Below, piece after piece: positions 1 through 9,977 of a stretch of DNA of 64,000 nt (position 1 is its first letter; every line of letters starts with the position of its first letter). This DNA comes from Acidobacteriaceae bacterium (GTDB lineage Bacteria > Acidobacteriota > Terriglobia > Terriglobales > Acidobacteriaceae): NCBI GenBank assembly GCA_028283625.1, contig JAPWKG010000013.1, positions 62,001 through 126,000 on the forward strand, given 5' to 3'. A program made the translations under genes and the position numbers. A model generated the notes under the pieces. It was not told the DNA's origin, searched no databases, and was given only the letters and a program-made list of their open reading frames with translations.

Positions 1-1533
1 AAAGCCGTTATAGGAGTCGCGCGAGCCGTTGACCGTTGTCAGCGAGATCAACAGGCGCTGGCCGTTGCGTGGACGCCACTCCGCGGAAAGCTCAGCTCCG
101 GAGAGCTGAACGTGCGTGAGGTTCTCGGCCTTCCAGATCGACTGCGAAGAAGAGCGAACGTAGTCGATCACGTTGGACTGCTGCGAGGTGTAACCCGTGG
201 CCGAGATGCGCCACTGCGCCGTGGGGTACCAGTCGAAGCCGCCTTCGTAACTCCAGGCGCTTTCCGGCTTCAGATTGGGATTGCCCTGGTTCGCCGGATC
301 GTTGTAGTAGAGGTCGGTGTAGGTAGCGATCCGGAAGCCGCGCGAGATGGCAGCACGCAGCTTGAAGGATTCGCCAAGATACTGGTCCGCAGTGAACGAA
401 GGGACAAAAACCTGCTGGCCCCCGGAGAAGATTTCTTCACGCAGGCCAAGGGTGACCGCTCCGCGGCGATCGGTATCCAGGTGCAGGTTCAGGTAGCCGG
501 CACCGCGGTTGCGGCCGTGCCTGCCGAGTGAGCTGGAGTCAATCTGGTCCGCGTTGATGTCGAGGCCGCTGTCGAGGCTGGCGTTCTGCCAGGAGAAGTT
601 ATCGCGACGACGCAGCACGCCCTGCCAACTGGTATCGATGTGGTTGTTTTCGTAAGCGGCGGGGTCGGTGCGGTAGAGCACAAACTGGTCGGTGTGGCGG
701 CGGTAGCTGAGGGCGGCCTGCATCTTCTGGCCGAGAGGCTGCTGGATGGCGGAGAACCAGCCCTTGGTGCGCTCCCAGCTGGGGTAGTCGCCGTAGTAAC
801 CGGCTGCGCCGTAGGCACGGTCGCTCATGCCGAGCAGGAGATCGGTTTCACCCAGGCGAGAGTCGTACCGGGTTTCGCTGGAGGTTTCTTCGGAACGATA
901 GTCGCGGTCGGCCATAAAGCCATCAGAGAAGTCCCGGCCACCGGCGAGCTGCTCACTCCAGCGGCGGTTGGCAAAGCTGGCGACGGCGGACTGGGTGTTA
1001 CCGCCAAAGCTGCCGCCACCGGCGCGGAGGCGAAGCTGCCAACCCTGCTGCGGGCGCGCGGTGGTGAGGTTGACAACACCGCTGACGGCGTCCGACCCGT
1101 AGAGCGTGGAGCCAGCGCCGTGGAGCACCGAGGCGCCGGAGAGAGCCTCAAACGGGATAGGGATGTCGAGGTTGAAGTGCGAGGTCTGGCTGTCATTGAT
1201 CCGGAGGCCGTTGACCAGGATGAGGGTCTGCTCGTAGGAAGAGCCTCGGATGGAGACGTCGTTCTGGACGCCGCCACCGCCGCGCTGCTCGATGTCGACG
1301 GAGGCATCGTCGCGCAGCAGCGAGGGAATGCCGTCGGCGGTGAGCCGGACGGGCTGGACGTCCAGCGTGGTGGTAGAGCGCTGGGACTGGCTTTCGGTGA
1401 CGGGATCGAGGGTGCCGATGACAACAACGCTCTCCTGAACCGAGGGAGAGGCGGATTGCGGTACGCTTTGCTGAGCAGGAGCCTGGGCGCCGGCAAAGGC
1501 GGTAAACATGGCTGCCGCGAAGAGTTTCTTCAA
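1..1533 (-). CDS. TonB-dependent outer membrane receptor (BtuB/CirA-like), C-terminus off the window
   Basis: Outer membrane receptor that would import a chelated nutrient using TonB energy; the substrate cannot be read. The minus-strand frame is open from 1533 to the window edge (511 codons). It has a signal peptide, then a plug domain with VVVIGTLDPV, a DVSIRGSSYEQTLILVNG stretch and LYGSDAVSGVVNL, then barrel strands rich in Tyr/Trp and Arg/Ser. I chose TTG at 1533 because it gives the charged start LKKLFAAAMFTAFAGA and sits behind an AGGAAAG-like site; the first ATG (1509) would remove the basic n-region. It is divergent from the M29 peptidase with only 86 bases between, too short for a cobalamin riboswitch. 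The C-terminal barrel is missing because the window ends. Confidence 0.85.
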   Translation of the reverse strand, partial: MKKLFAAAMFTAFAGAQAPAQQSVPQSASPSVQESVVVIGTLDPVTESQSQRSTTTLDVQPVRLTADGIPSLLRDDASVDIEQRGGGGVQNDVSIRGSSYEQTLILVNGLRINDSQTSHFNLDIPIPFEALSGASVLHGAGSTLYGSDAVSGVVNLTTARPQQGWQLRLRAGGGSFGGNTQSAVASFANRRWSEQLAGGRDFSDGFMADRDYRSEETSSETRYDSRLGETDLLLGMSDRAYGAAGYYGDYPSWERTKGWFSAIQQPLGQKMQAALSYRRHTDQFVLYRTDPAAYENNHIDTSWQGVLRRRDNFSWQNASLDSGLDINADQIDSSSLGRHGRNRGAGYLNLHLDTDRRGAVTLGLREEIFSGGQQVFVPSFTADQYLGESFKLRAAISRGFRIATYTDLYYNDPANQGNPNLKPESAWSYEGGFDWYPTAQWRISATGYTSQQSNVIDYVRSSSQSIWKAENLTHVQLSGAELSAEWRPRNGQRLLISLTTVNGSRDSYNGF

Positions 1534-1619
1534 GGTCTTTCCTACGGAGGGCAGAGGCCCCTCCCATCCTCTCACTCCAAAGCGTGACTTTGGGCGGTTG
1601 AGGTGAGTACCCTAGAGGA

Positions 1620-2885
1620 ATGTCGAACGCTTCCTCCTCGTTTTCCGCGCTTTCGTTTGAAGAGAAACTGGACCGGCTGGCCGAAGTGGCCATTCACGTT
1701 GGCCTGGGGCTGAAGGCCGGGCAAGAGCTGGTCTTGACCGCACCGATCGATGCGCTGCCGCTGGTGCGCCGCATTACCGAACATGCGTACAGGGCCGGGG
1801 CCAAGCTGGTAACAACCTTCTTCTCCGACGATGCAAACTCGGTGGCACGCTACCAGCACGCCCCTGAAGACAGCTTTGACTATGCGCCGACGTGGTACTA
1901 CGACGCGATTGCCGCCGCGTTCAAATCCGGTGCAGCGCGTATGGCCATCACCGGAGCCAATCCAGCGCTGCTGAAGGGCCAGGACCCGAACCGGGTTTCG
2001 CGCGCGAACGTGGCAATTTCCAAAGCCTACAAGCCAGCGATGGAGCTGATTACCCGCCACGAGATCAACTGGACGATTGTGGCCGCAGCCACTCCGAAGT
2101 GGGCCGAGCTGGTCTTTCCCGGAGAGGGCGAAGAGGTGGCGCTGGGCAAGCTGTGGGATGCGATCTTCCACGCCTCACGCATTACGGGCAACGATCCTGT
2201 AGCGGAGTGGCGCGCGCATGGAGAAAACCTGAAGAAGCGGGTGGACCTGCTGAACTCCAAGCGCTATCACTCGCTGCGCTTCCATACCCCGGATGGCAAA
2301 ACCGATCTGACGGTCGGACTCGCCGACCAGCATCTGTGGGCGGGCGGAGGCACGACCGCGGGCAACGGCGTGTACTGCCAACCGAACATCCCGACCGAGG
2401 AGTGCTTCACGACGCCACATAAAGATCGTGTGCACGGTATCGTCACAGCATCGAAACCGCTCTCGCACCAGGGCACGCTGATTGAAAACATTCAGTGCAC
2501 CTTTGAGAACGGCAAGATTGTGAAGGCTACCGCCAGCGCCGGAGAAGAGGCGCTGAACAAGCTGATCTCCGCCGATGCGGGCGCGCGGCAGCTGGGCGAG
2601 GTGGCCCTGGTGCCGCATCATTCGCCGATCGCAGAGTCAGGCATTCTGTTCTGGAACACGTTGTTCGATGAGAATGCGGCCAGCCATATCGCGCTGGGGC
2701 AAGCGTATTCGACGTGCCTGATCGGCGGCGAAAAGATGAGCTCCGAGGAGCTTGCGAGCCTGGGTGCCAACGAAAGCCTGATCCATGTGGACTGGATGAT
2801 CGGTGGACCGACGATGAACGTCGACGGCCTGAGCGCAGACGGTACATCCGAACCGTTAATGCGCGAGGGCAACTGGTGCGACTAA
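1620..2885 (+). CDS. M29 family metallo-aminopeptidase (AmpS/PepS-like)
   Basis: Cytoplasmic aminopeptidase that removes N-terminal residues from peptides using two metal ions. At 421 residues it matches the usual length of the thermophilic-type M29 family. The C-terminal half carries the conserved metal-site motifs: NIPTEECFTTP, GEVALV, a HIALGQAY segment and HVDWMIG, which supply the Glu/His/Asp ligands known in AmpS and AmpT. There is no signal peptide. Its last codons overlap the start of the trehalase by 10 bases, suggesting translational coupling. Ordinary intact gene; confidence is high for the family, and substrate preference is unknown. Confidence 0.93.
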   Translation: MSNASSSFSALSFEEKLDRLAEVAIHVGLGLKAGQELVLTAPIDALPLVRRITEHAYRAGAKLVTTFFSDDANSVARYQHAPEDSFDYAPTWYYDAIAAAFKSGAARMAITGANPALLKGQDPNRVSRANVAISKAYKPAMELITRHEINWTIVAAATPKWAELVFPGEGEEVALGKLWDAIFHASRITGNDPVAEWRAHGENLKKRVDLLNSKRYHSLRFHTPDGKTDLTVGLADQHLWAGGGTTAGNGVYCQPNIPTEECFTTPHKDRVHGIVTASKPLSHQGTLIENIQCTFENGKIVKATASAGEEALNKLISADAGARQLGEVALVPHHSPIAESGILFWNTLFDENAASHIALGQAYSTCLIGGEKMSSEELASLGANESLIHVDWMIGGPTMNVDGLSADGTSEPLMREGNWCD

Positions 2886-4477
2886 GCCGCACCATCACGT
2901 GTTGCCTTGCGCTGACAGCGATACCGCTTGCCGTGGCTCAGCAGAGTGCTGCGCCACGGCAGGCGCAAGGGATCGACACGTACATTCACGAGAGCTGGGA
3001 TAAGCTCTCGCGTTCCACCACGGAGTGCGATTCGGTCGCAGACCCGAAGGTGGACGTGGCGCCGGTGCTGTACCTGCCGGCCAACGAGGCGATACCGGCT
3101 GCCGTAAAGGCGATGCAGCAAAGCTGCAAGGTTGAGGTAAAGCATCTGCCGCGGCCGATTCGGCATGAGGGTGAGGTAAACCCCTCAGAGCTTACAGCGC
3201 AAGGGCTGCTGTATCTGCCCAACAAGTATGTGGTTCCCGGCGGACGCTTCAATGAGATGTACGGCTGGGATTCGTACTTCATTCTTCTGGGCGAGCTGTC
3301 GGACGGCAGGCTGGAGCTGGCTCGCGGCACGGTAGAGAACTTCTTCTACGAGCTGGATTACTACGGCGCGATTCTGAATGCGAACCGTACGTACTATCTG
3401 ACGCGGTCACAACCACCGCTGCTCTCTTCCATGGTGCTGGCGGTGTATCGCGCGGAGCTGGCGCAAGACCCCAAGGCCGCCAGGAAGTGGCTGAAGAAAG
3501 CTCTTCCCTATCTGCAGCGCGATCACGACTTCTGGACCGCAGAACCTCATCAGGCGGGCAGAACCGGGCTTTCCCGGTATGCCGACCTGGGGAACGGACC
3601 GGTGCCGGAGATGGAAGACGACAACAGCTATTACCTCGACGTACTGCACTGGCTGGTACGGCATCGCGATCAGGCCCCGGTGGAGTATCTGGAGCGCGCC
3701 AACGGCTCACTGCACTGCGTAGGCAATACGCCGTGCATCAAGACCGATGCCGAAGGCCTGGCACTGACCAAGCGCTTCTTTGCGGGGGATCGAGCGATGC
3801 GCGAGTCGGGTTTTGATACAAGCTTTCGCTTTGGACCGTTCTCCGGTTCGACGGATGATTATGCGCCCATCTGCCTGAACTCACTGCTGTACAAATATGA
3901 ACGCGATATTGCGTTCATCGAGCTGACGCTGGGCGATGCGACCGATGCGGTGGAGTGGAGCTCGATTGCGGGTGTGCGCATGGCCCACATCAACGATGCG
4001 ATGTGGGATGAAGAGCAGGGACTGTACTTCGACCTGGACTTTGTACACTCGCGCCGCTCCGGCTACAAGACGCTGGCGTCCTACTATGCGTTGTGGGCGG
4101 GCGTGGCCACAAAAGAACAAGCAAAGCGGATGGAAGAGAATCTGAAGCTCTTTGAACGGCCGGGCGGTCTGCAGACGAGCACGGTGGAAACAGGCGTGCA
4201 GTGGGATGCTCCGTTTGGCTGGGCTCCGCTGCAATGGCTGACGGTGGAAGGGCTGGAGCGCTACGGCTACCACACCGATGCGCTGCGCATTGCGCGCGAG
4301 TTCACCGGAAGCGTAGAAAACGGGTATGCGCAGGATGGCACGATCCGCGAGAAGTACAACGTCGTCGCTGCCTCAAGCAAGGTAGAGGTGCAGACCGGCT
4401 ATAAGGACAACATCGTCGGTTTTGGCTGGACGAATGCGGTGTACGTGAAGCTGCGTGATCTTCTGGCAACCCACTAG
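2876..4477 (+). CDS. treA: Periplasmic trehalase, GH37
   Basis: Hydrolyses trehalose to two glucose outside the cytoplasm. Both GH37 signatures are present: PGGRFNEMYGWDSY at about residues 121-134 and QWDAPFGWAP at about 441-450. I place the start at GTG 2876, because the protein then opens with a signal peptide (VRLSRTITCCLALTAIPLAVAQ); the longer open frame upstream lies inside the aminopeptidase gene. The product is 533 residues, close to E. coli TreA (565). It overlaps the upstream stop codon and is followed after 24 bases by the channel gene. The start choice is inference; the family is certain. Confidence 0.92.
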   Translation: MRLSRTITCCLALTAIPLAVAQQSAAPRQAQGIDTYIHESWDKLSRSTTECDSVADPKVDVAPVLYLPANEAIPAAVKAMQQSCKVEVKHLPRPIRHEGEVNPSELTAQGLLYLPNKYVVPGGRFNEMYGWDSYFILLGELSDGRLELARGTVENFFYELDYYGAILNANRTYYLTRSQPPLLSSMVLAVYRAELAQDPKAARKWLKKALPYLQRDHDFWTAEPHQAGRTGLSRYADLGNGPVPEMEDDNSYYLDVLHWLVRHRDQAPVEYLERANGSLHCVGNTPCIKTDAEGLALTKRFFAGDRAMRESGFDTSFRFGPFSGSTDDYAPICLNSLLYKYERDIAFIELTLGDATDAVEWSSIAGVRMAHINDAMWDEEQGLYFDLDFVHSRRSGYKTLASYYALWAGVATKEQAKRMEENLKLFERPGGLQTSTVETGVQWDAPFGWAPLQWLTVEGLERYGYHTDALRIAREFTGSVENGYAQDGTIREKYNVVAASSKVEVQTGYKDNIVGFGWTNAVYVKLRDLLATH

Positions 4478-4501
4478 TTATACTGGCGGCACCCAACAAT
4501 C

Positions 4502-5128
4502 ATGCAAGAACATGGACTAAGCCCAAACCGGTTGGAAGCCTTTACCGATGGCGTGATCGCCATCATCATCACCATTATGGTGCTGGAGCTGAAGGTTCCG
4601 GCGCATGAGGTGACCAACGTAGACGCGCTGCGGCATGTACTGCCGATGCTCTTTGTCTATCTGCTGAGTTTTGTGCAGACGGGCATCTACTGGGTGAACC
4701 ACCACTACATGATCGACGACGTGAAGCACGTTTCCCACGAGCTGCTGTGGTCAAACCTGGCGTTTCTGTTCATGCTGTCACTGATTCCCTTTGCAACGGC
4801 GTGGGTGGGTGAGCGTGGTTTAACGCCGTTTTCCGTTGGCCTGTACTCGGTGTGCTGCGCCCTGCCGGCGGTTACATGGCTTCTGCTTTCCAGCGCGATC
4901 TGCCATGTGACGGGCAAACGCGTGGCTGGAGGCGGCACGCTGGCCAAGCAGATCGCTTCAGCGATTCTGTACCTGGGCGCGCTGCCGGTGGCCTACAGGT
5001 CAGAGCTTGCCGCAATCGGCATGATTGCCGCCGTAGCGGTGCTGTGGCTGATTCCGCCGCGGGAAATTCGCGAACGCACGCGCCGCCTGCGGGTTCAGCC
5101 CGACTCCACCGAGCCACATTCGCGATAG
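4502..5128 (+). CDS. TMEM175-type potassium channel family (DUF1211) membrane protein
   Basis: 208 residues with about six hydrophobic segments. The N-terminus NRLEAFTDGVIAIIITIMVLELKVP-type helix carries the F(S/T)DG motif typical of bacterial TMEM175 proteins, in which it forms the pore-lining first helix. Known family members conduct potassium. A basic, Pro-rich tail follows the last helix. The gene is co-directional with treA and dapA and probably belongs to the same run. Nothing in the context ties it to a pathway. Confidence 0.8.
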   Translation: MQEHGLSPNRLEAFTDGVIAIIITIMVLELKVPAHEVTNVDALRHVLPMLFVYLLSFVQTGIYWVNHHYMIDDVKHVSHELLWSNLAFLFMLSLIPFATAWVGERGLTPFSVGLYSVCCALPAVTWLLLSSAICHVTGKRVAGGGTLAKQIASAILYLGALPVAYRSELAAIGMIAAVAVLWLIPPREIRERTRRLRVQPDSTEPHSR

Positions 5129-5141
5129 ACTGGACGTTGGC

Positions 5142-6023
5142 ATGAATCTGCAAGGCTGTGGCACCGCTCTCATTACCCCATTTCGCGCGGACGGTTCGGT
5201 AGACGAGCCCGCGCTTGTAGCCCACGTGAACTGGCAAATTGCCAACGGCGTGGAGCTGTTGATCCCCTGTGGCACGACCGGCGAAGCCGCTACGCTGAGC
5301 GAAAACGAATGGCTGCGCGTGGTGGAAGTGACCGTCCAGACCGCCGCGGGCCGCGTTCCGGTTTTTGCAGGCTGCACGAACAATGCGACCTATCAGGCCG
5401 TGCTCGGCGCACGCAAACTGGCAGCCGTCGATGGCCTGACCGGCATTCTTACGGCCAACCCGTACTACAACAAGCCGGGACAGGAAGGCCAGTACCAGCA
5501 CTTCAAGGCAATTGCCGAAGCGGTAGAGCTGCCGATCATGCTCTACAACATTCCCGGACGTACGGGAACGAATCTGCTGCCGGAAACGGTGCTGCGCCTG
5601 GCGGAGCTGCCGAATGTGGTCGCGATCAAGGAGTCGAGCGGCAACCTGCTGCAGATTACCGAGCTGCTGAGCCATGCACCGGCCTCGCTGCGTGTCTTCT
5701 CCGGCGACGATGCACTGGCGCTGCCCACCATTGCTGTAGGCGGCGTCGGACTAATCTCGGTAGCCTCCAACGCACTGCCGCTGCAGATGTCCACAATGGT
5801 GAAGGCTGCGGTAGAGGGCGACTGGAAGAAAGCACGCAGCCTGAACAACGAGCTTTTCGCATTTATGCAGGCCAACTTTATCGAGCCGAGCCCGGCGCCG
5901 ATCAAAGCCGTGATGACGCTGCTGGGCCGCGGTAACGAACAGCTACGGCTGCCGATGCTTCCGGTCAGCGATGCCAGCCGCGCCAGGCTGGAGACGATTC
6001 TGCGCAGCCTGGGCCAGCTGTAA
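5142..6023 (+). CDS. dapA: 4-hydroxy-tetrahydrodipicolinate synthase
   Basis: Condenses pyruvate with aspartate semialdehyde, the first committed step of lysine and diaminopimelate synthesis. Visible are the GTTGEAATLS motif (44-53), the catalytic Tyr135 in YNIPGR, and the Schiff-base Lys163 in AIKESSGN. The length of 293 residues is standard. It lies 13 bases after the channel gene and 86 bases before dapD, so two steps of the succinylase branch of the DAP pathway sit side by side. Intact, with no unusual features. Confidence 0.97.
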   Translation: MNLQGCGTALITPFRADGSVDEPALVAHVNWQIANGVELLIPCGTTGEAATLSENEWLRVVEVTVQTAAGRVPVFAGCTNNATYQAVLGARKLAAVDGLTGILTANPYYNKPGQEGQYQHFKAIAEAVELPIMLYNIPGRTGTNLLPETVLRLAELPNVVAIKESSGNLLQITELLSHAPASLRVFSGDDALALPTIAVGGVGLISVASNALPLQMSTMVKAAVEGDWKKARSLNNELFAFMQANFIEPSPAPIKAVMTLLGRGNEQLRLPMLPVSDASRARLETILRSLGQL

Positions 6024-6109
6024 GGCACTACGCCCATCTTTTCCTGCTGCAGGAGCCCGTGCGCCTGCAGAACCCTGCGGTCCGCCGCAAGCCCTAAAGA
6101 GAGCTATCC

Positions 6110-6979
6110 ATGAGCACACACGAAACTTTGCAACAAACGATCGAGCATTGGTTTGCCGCAGGCGCCGATGCGGTAGGCAACGCGGAAGCGATGAAGGCCT
6201 TTCTGGAGCTGCGCGATGCGCTGGAGGCAGGTACCCTGCGCTCGGCCGAACCGGACGCAGCCGAAGCCATCGGCTGGCGCGTGAACGCCTGGGTGAAGCG
6301 TGGCATTCTGCTGGGCTTCCGCCTGGGAACGCTGGAAGAGATGAACGGCAAGCACACAGAGAACGGCTCGATTCTGAGCTTTGTCGACAAGGGCACCTAC
6401 CCTGCCCGCCGCTGGAGCCCGGAGCAGGGCGTGCGCGTGGTGCCGGGCGGTTCGTCGGTGCGCTCCGGCGCGTATCTGGCCAAAGGCGTGGTGATGATGC
6501 CGCCGGCGTATGTGAACGTCGGCGCGTATGTGGATGAAGGAACGATGGTGGACTCGCATGCACTGGTGGGTTCGTGCGCGCAGATTGGCAAGCGTGTGCA
6601 CCTTTCGGCTGCCGCGCAGATTGGCGGCGTTCTGGAACCGGTAAACGCCTCGCCGGTGATCATCGAAGACGATGTGCTGGTGGGCGGCAACACGGGCGTG
6701 TATGAGGGCACGATCGTGCGCTCGAAGGCCGTACTGGCAGCCGGAACGATTCTGACGCGCGGCACACCGGTGTATGACCTGGTAAACGGCACGATTCTGA
6801 AGGCGAGCGCTGAAACCCCGCTGACGATTCCCGCAGGCGCGGTTGTGGTGCCGGGCTCACGTGCGGTTTCAAGCGGCCCGGGCAAGGAGATGGGCGTGAG
6901 CGTGTATACGCCGGTGATTGTGAAGTACCGCGATGAGAAGACGGACCTCTCTACGGCGCTCGAAGATCTGCTTCGCTAA
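6110..6979 (+). CDS. dapD: 2,3,4,5-tetrahydropyridine-2,6-dicarboxylate N-succinyltransferase
   Basis: Adds a succinyl group from succinyl-CoA to tetrahydrodipicolinate in the lysine/DAP pathway. The 289-residue protein has the hexapeptide-repeat (left-handed beta-helix) body: [20 protein letters not shown], then repeats through [20 protein letters not shown] and [16 protein letters not shown]. An AGAGAG-like ribosome site precedes ATG 6110. It directly follows dapA, and a strong hairpin terminator lies 37 bases after its stop. Intact and typical. Confidence 0.96.
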   Translation: MSTHETLQQTIEHWFAAGADAVGNAEAMKAFLELRDALEAGTLRSAEPDAAEAIGWRVNAWVKRGILLGFRLGTLEEMNGKHTENGSILSFVDKGTYPARRWSPEQGVRVVPGGSSVRSGAYLAKGVVMMPPAYVNVGAYVDEGTMVDSHALVGSCAQIGKRVHLSAAAQIGGVLEPVNASPVIIEDDVLVGGNTGVYEGTIVRSKAVLAAGTILTRGTPVYDLVNGTILKASAETPLTIPAGAVVVPGSRAVSSGPGKEMGVSVYTPVIVKYRDEKTDLSTALEDLLR

Positions 6980-7016
6980 ATCCATCACCCTGCTGAAAAC
7001 TTTTCTGCACTTTCGC

Positions 7017-7048
7017 AAGGCGCGGCTGAATCCTAGCCGCGCCTTGTT
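7017..7048 (+). terminator. Rho-independent terminator after dapD
   Basis: Perfect 11-base inverted repeat AAGGCGCGGCT / AGCCGCGCCTT with a 7-base loop (7028-7034), followed only by GTT rather than a long T-run. It closes the treA-dapA-dapD run. Confidence 0.7.
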
Positions 7049-7140
7049 ACGTCTACGCAACGGGTAGCATCTCAAACATTTCAGAGAGGTTTTCCCGAGA
7101 GAGCGGGGTGAGCCCCGTTGTTGCTGCCCGGAGTGAGGTA

Positions 7141-8790
7141 ATGGCGATGATCAAACGGTTGCTGGTGGCGATGGGCTGCGCGGTGGGAGCGCTGGTTGTG
7201 CAGGGATGTGGCGTCAGCAGCGGCTCGCAGCAGGCATGCAGTGCGGGGACCCTCTCCAACATCGTCGGCGCAAATGCGAACTTTTCCTTGACCCCGGCCG
7301 ATGGCACGCTCACGATCTATCCGGGAGAGACCACGACGGTCACGGTGCAGGTCAACGCCCTGAACGGCGCAACCGGCACGGTGACACTTTCCGGACGCGC
7401 GCTGCCACAGGGCATCAGCATTGCCAGCACGACCGCAACGATCGGCTCCACAGCAACCTTGAGCATTACGGCAACAAGCGATGTGGTGAGCAGTTGCTTT
7501 ACCGGCGCCTATGGCGTGTGGACCGCAGACCGCGCACTGACGCTGCAGGGCACGAACGCCACCGGCACCTCCATTGCTCAGGTGGATATGAATGTGGTGC
7601 TGGAAAATCCGGGCTTTTTGCCGACGACAACCTACCTTCCTGTAATCACGGTGAACACGACGGACAATGCCGCCGTGACCTCAGAGGATGATTATGTCGA
7701 CGGCACCATGACCATCACCGATGCCAGCAATCCGAGCTACAACTACACGGGTACGCTGGGGATCAAAGGCCATGGGAACTCGACCTGGTCGATGCCCAAG
7801 AAGCCCTACCGGCTCAACCTGGACTCAAAGGCTCCTCTCTTTGGCATGAACTCCAGCGGCAACTGGATCCTGCTGGCCAATTACGACGACAAAGCGATGC
7901 TGCGGAACGACGTCTCTCTGCAGATGTCCAAGCTCTTTGGAATGGCCTGGACGCCCAATGCGCAGTGGGTGGAGTTCTACCTGAACGGCCAGTATGAGGG
8001 CGTATACGAAATTACCGAAAAGGTGGAGGTTTCCAAGGCGCGGCTCAACATCGGCTCGATGGACGATACCGACAATAGCGGCACGAACCTTACCGGCGGC
8101 TACCTGGCCGAGATCAACCAGTATGAAGACGAGACGCTGGTGATCACCAGCCAGGATCATCTGCCGATTACGCTGGACGACCCTGACCCTCCGACCTCGG
8201 AGCAGGCAGCGTACTTCACCTCGGCGTTCAATGCGGCGGATGCGTCTTTCTACACGACAAACTGGACCGATCCGTCTACGGGCTGGCAGTCGTACTGGGA
8301 TGCGGGCTCCACGGTGAACTGGATGCTGGTGGAAGACCTGGCCGACAATACCGATGCCGATGACTGGTCGAGCGATTACTTCTACAAACCGCGCGGGGAC
8401 GATCGCTTTTATCGCGGGCCGGTGTGGGATATGGACCTGACCTTCGGCAACTCAACCCGGGCTGCGGTGCGCGACCCGAGCCAGCCTACGGTGGAGACCT
8501 CCGCAGTATGGTACGAACGGCTGAAGCAGGACCCTGCGTTTGTGACGATGACGCAGACACAGTGGGCAGCGGTGCGTCCGCAGGCGGAGTCGCTGTTGAG
8601 CTATATCGACACCGAAGCCGCCATGCTGCAGAACGCTGCCAACAACAACTATGCGCGGTGGCCGGTGCTGAACGAAACGCTGTGGCCCGGTGTGGCGCCG
8701 CGCGGCAGTTTTCAGAATGAGGTCGACGCGGTCAAAAGCTTTCTGACCCAGCGCATTGCCTACATGGACAAGTACTACGCTGCGCCCTGA
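7141..8790 (+). CDS. CotH-family (spore-coat-kinase-like) lipoprotein with N-terminal Ig-like domain
   Basis: Secreted protein with a CotH kinase fold. ATG 7141 follows a good GGAGTGAGG site and gives a lipoprotein-like leader (MAMIKRLLVAMGCAVGALV, then VQGC). A Thr-rich beta-sandwich follows (about residues 40-140). The CotH domain then shows IKGHGNSTWSMPKKPYRLNL, GNWILLANYDDKAMLRN, a VEFYLNGQYEGVYEITEKV segment and, near the end, GPVWDMDLTFGN. Members of this family in spores phosphorylate coat proteins; in Acidobacteriota the role is unknown. Its 3' end overlaps the convergent phosphoesterase by 16 bases. The family call is firm; whether it is an active kinase is not shown. Confidence 0.85.
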   Translation: MAMIKRLLVAMGCAVGALVVQGCGVSSGSQQACSAGTLSNIVGANANFSLTPADGTLTIYPGETTTVTVQVNALNGATGTVTLSGRALPQGISIASTTATIGSTATLSITATSDVVSSCFTGAYGVWTADRALTLQGTNATGTSIAQVDMNVVLENPGFLPTTTYLPVITVNTTDNAAVTSEDDYVDGTMTITDASNPSYNYTGTLGIKGHGNSTWSMPKKPYRLNLDSKAPLFGMNSSGNWILLANYDDKAMLRNDVSLQMSKLFGMAWTPNAQWVEFYLNGQYEGVYEITEKVEVSKARLNIGSMDDTDNSGTNLTGGYLAEINQYEDETLVITSQDHLPITLDDPDPPTSEQAAYFTSAFNAADASFYTTNWTDPSTGWQSYWDAGSTVNWMLVEDLADNTDADDWSSDYFYKPRGDDRFYRGPVWDMDLTFGNSTRAAVRDPSQPTVETSAVWYERLKQDPAFVTMTQTQWAAVRPQAESLLSYIDTEAAMLQNAANNNYARWPVLNETLWPGVAPRGSFQNEVDAVKSFLTQRIAYMDKYYAAP

Positions 8791-9842
8791 GACGCGATCG
8801 TGACCTTGCCGGAGAGATCGCGGGTGAACTTGTGCAGCAGCTTGCCGTCGGTGTTCAGGTGGCGCACGATCAGCTCGTCGGGCTTGATCTGCAGGTGGGT
8901 GAAGCCGAAGAGCTCGGCCGCGTAAGGTCCGCGGTCCGCCTTACTGCTGTTGAGCGGGTAAAGCGCAGCGCCGCCGCCGCCGGACATGACGAACGAGGTG
9001 CTTTGGCCTTCGATCTCCAGGTGCTGGAGATCGTGGTCGTGCCCGGCGAGATAGAGCGCGACGTTGTACTGCTGGAAGAGCGGACCCCAGTCACGAATGA
9101 GCGTGTGGTTGTCGCCGTGCGGCCCGTTGGAAAAAAGCGGGTGGTGGCCGATGACGACCAGATGCGGCGTGGTGAGTGGCGCCTGTAGCTCGCTTTCCAA
9201 CCACTCAAGCTGCGCGAGCCGTTGCGCATCGGTCATGGTGTAGAAGTGGCCGGTAGGCAGAGGCTGCGCGGGCTCGTTGGGCATGTTGCTGTCGAGCGCG
9301 AGAAAGGTGACGATGGGATTGGTCTCGGGAAAGACGCGGCGGTAGGACTGCGCAGGCATGGTCCAGCGCGTGACGTTGTTGGCTGCGTACTGCAGTTCGG
9401 CCGGGTACTTGGCCATCGGGCTGATCTCGTAGTCGTGGTTGCCGGGCACCACGAGCGCGGGGCAGTCGAAAACACTTTCCGGGTACATGGACTCAAACTG
9501 GGTTTGAAACCGCATGCTTGCCGAGCCGCCGTGCAGTGAGCCGTAGAAGTTGTCGCCCAGCATCAGCAGCGCATCGGTCTCAATGTTCCAGCGCTTGACG
9601 TATTGCTGCATGGCGTAGGCCACACGACCCTGATCGTTGGGCTCGCCGGCTTCCCCCCAATCTCCCACCATCAGGAAGTGCGCTTCTCCGCCGACGACCG
9701 AATCTGTCGTAGCCGAGGACGCCGCGCTGTGGATGCTGCCACCGCACCCCGTCGCCAGCAGGCTGGAGGCGCTAAAGGCAAACGAGCGCTGCAGAAACTG
9801 GCGGCGCGAGAGAGGCGAGGCGGAGGAAGGGTCAATAGACAT
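8775..9842 (-). CDS. Tat-exported calcineurin-like phosphoesterase (acid phosphatase-like)
   Basis: Metal-dependent phosphoesterase, probably acting outside the cytoplasm. The N-terminus has a twin-arginine leader (SRRQFLQR) followed by a hydrophobic stretch and LATGC, a lipobox. All five metallophosphoesterase blocks are visible: VGDWGE, MLGDNFYG, VPGNHDYE, VIGHHPLFSNGP and LAGHDHDLQ. The GDNFY block resembles mammalian tartrate-resistant and purple acid phosphatases. 355 residues. It is convergent with the CotH-type gene and overlaps it by 16 bases at the 3' ends. Confidence 0.9.
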   Translation of the reverse strand: MSIDPSSASPLSRRQFLQRSFAFSASSLLATGCGGSIHSAASSATTDSVVGGEAHFLMVGDWGEAGEPNDQGRVAYAMQQYVKRWNIETDALLMLGDNFYGSLHGGSASMRFQTQFESMYPESVFDCPALVVPGNHDYEISPMAKYPAELQYAANNVTRWTMPAQSYRRVFPETNPIVTFLALDSNMPNEPAQPLPTGHFYTMTDAQRLAQLEWLESELQAPLTTPHLVVIGHHPLFSNGPHGDNHTLIRDWGPLFQQYNVALYLAGHDHDLQHLEIEGQSTSFVMSGGGGAALYPLNSSKADRGPYAAELFGFTHLQIKPDELIVRHLNTDGKLLHKFTRDLSGKVTIASQGAA

Positions 9843-9977
9843 GCGGATTGCGTGACAATGACCCTTAGTGTGCGCCGGAAAACGGCGGGATGCAATGGGG
9901 AACTTTTACCGCGGCACGAGCGTAGCCTTGTAGGACGAGCTCCGCCTGCGTTGGCAGCTGAGCTGAGGAGAACGAAG

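Noticed and set aside
640..1587. Long plus-strand frame opposite the TonB receptor
   Set aside because: Low-complexity, Gly/Val/Ala-rich shadow of the receptor gene; the minus frame has signal peptide, plug and barrel motifs.
1534..1619. Possible cobalamin riboswitch upstream of the BtuB-like receptor
   Set aside because: Only 86 bases are available before the divergent gene, and no B12-box pattern is visible.
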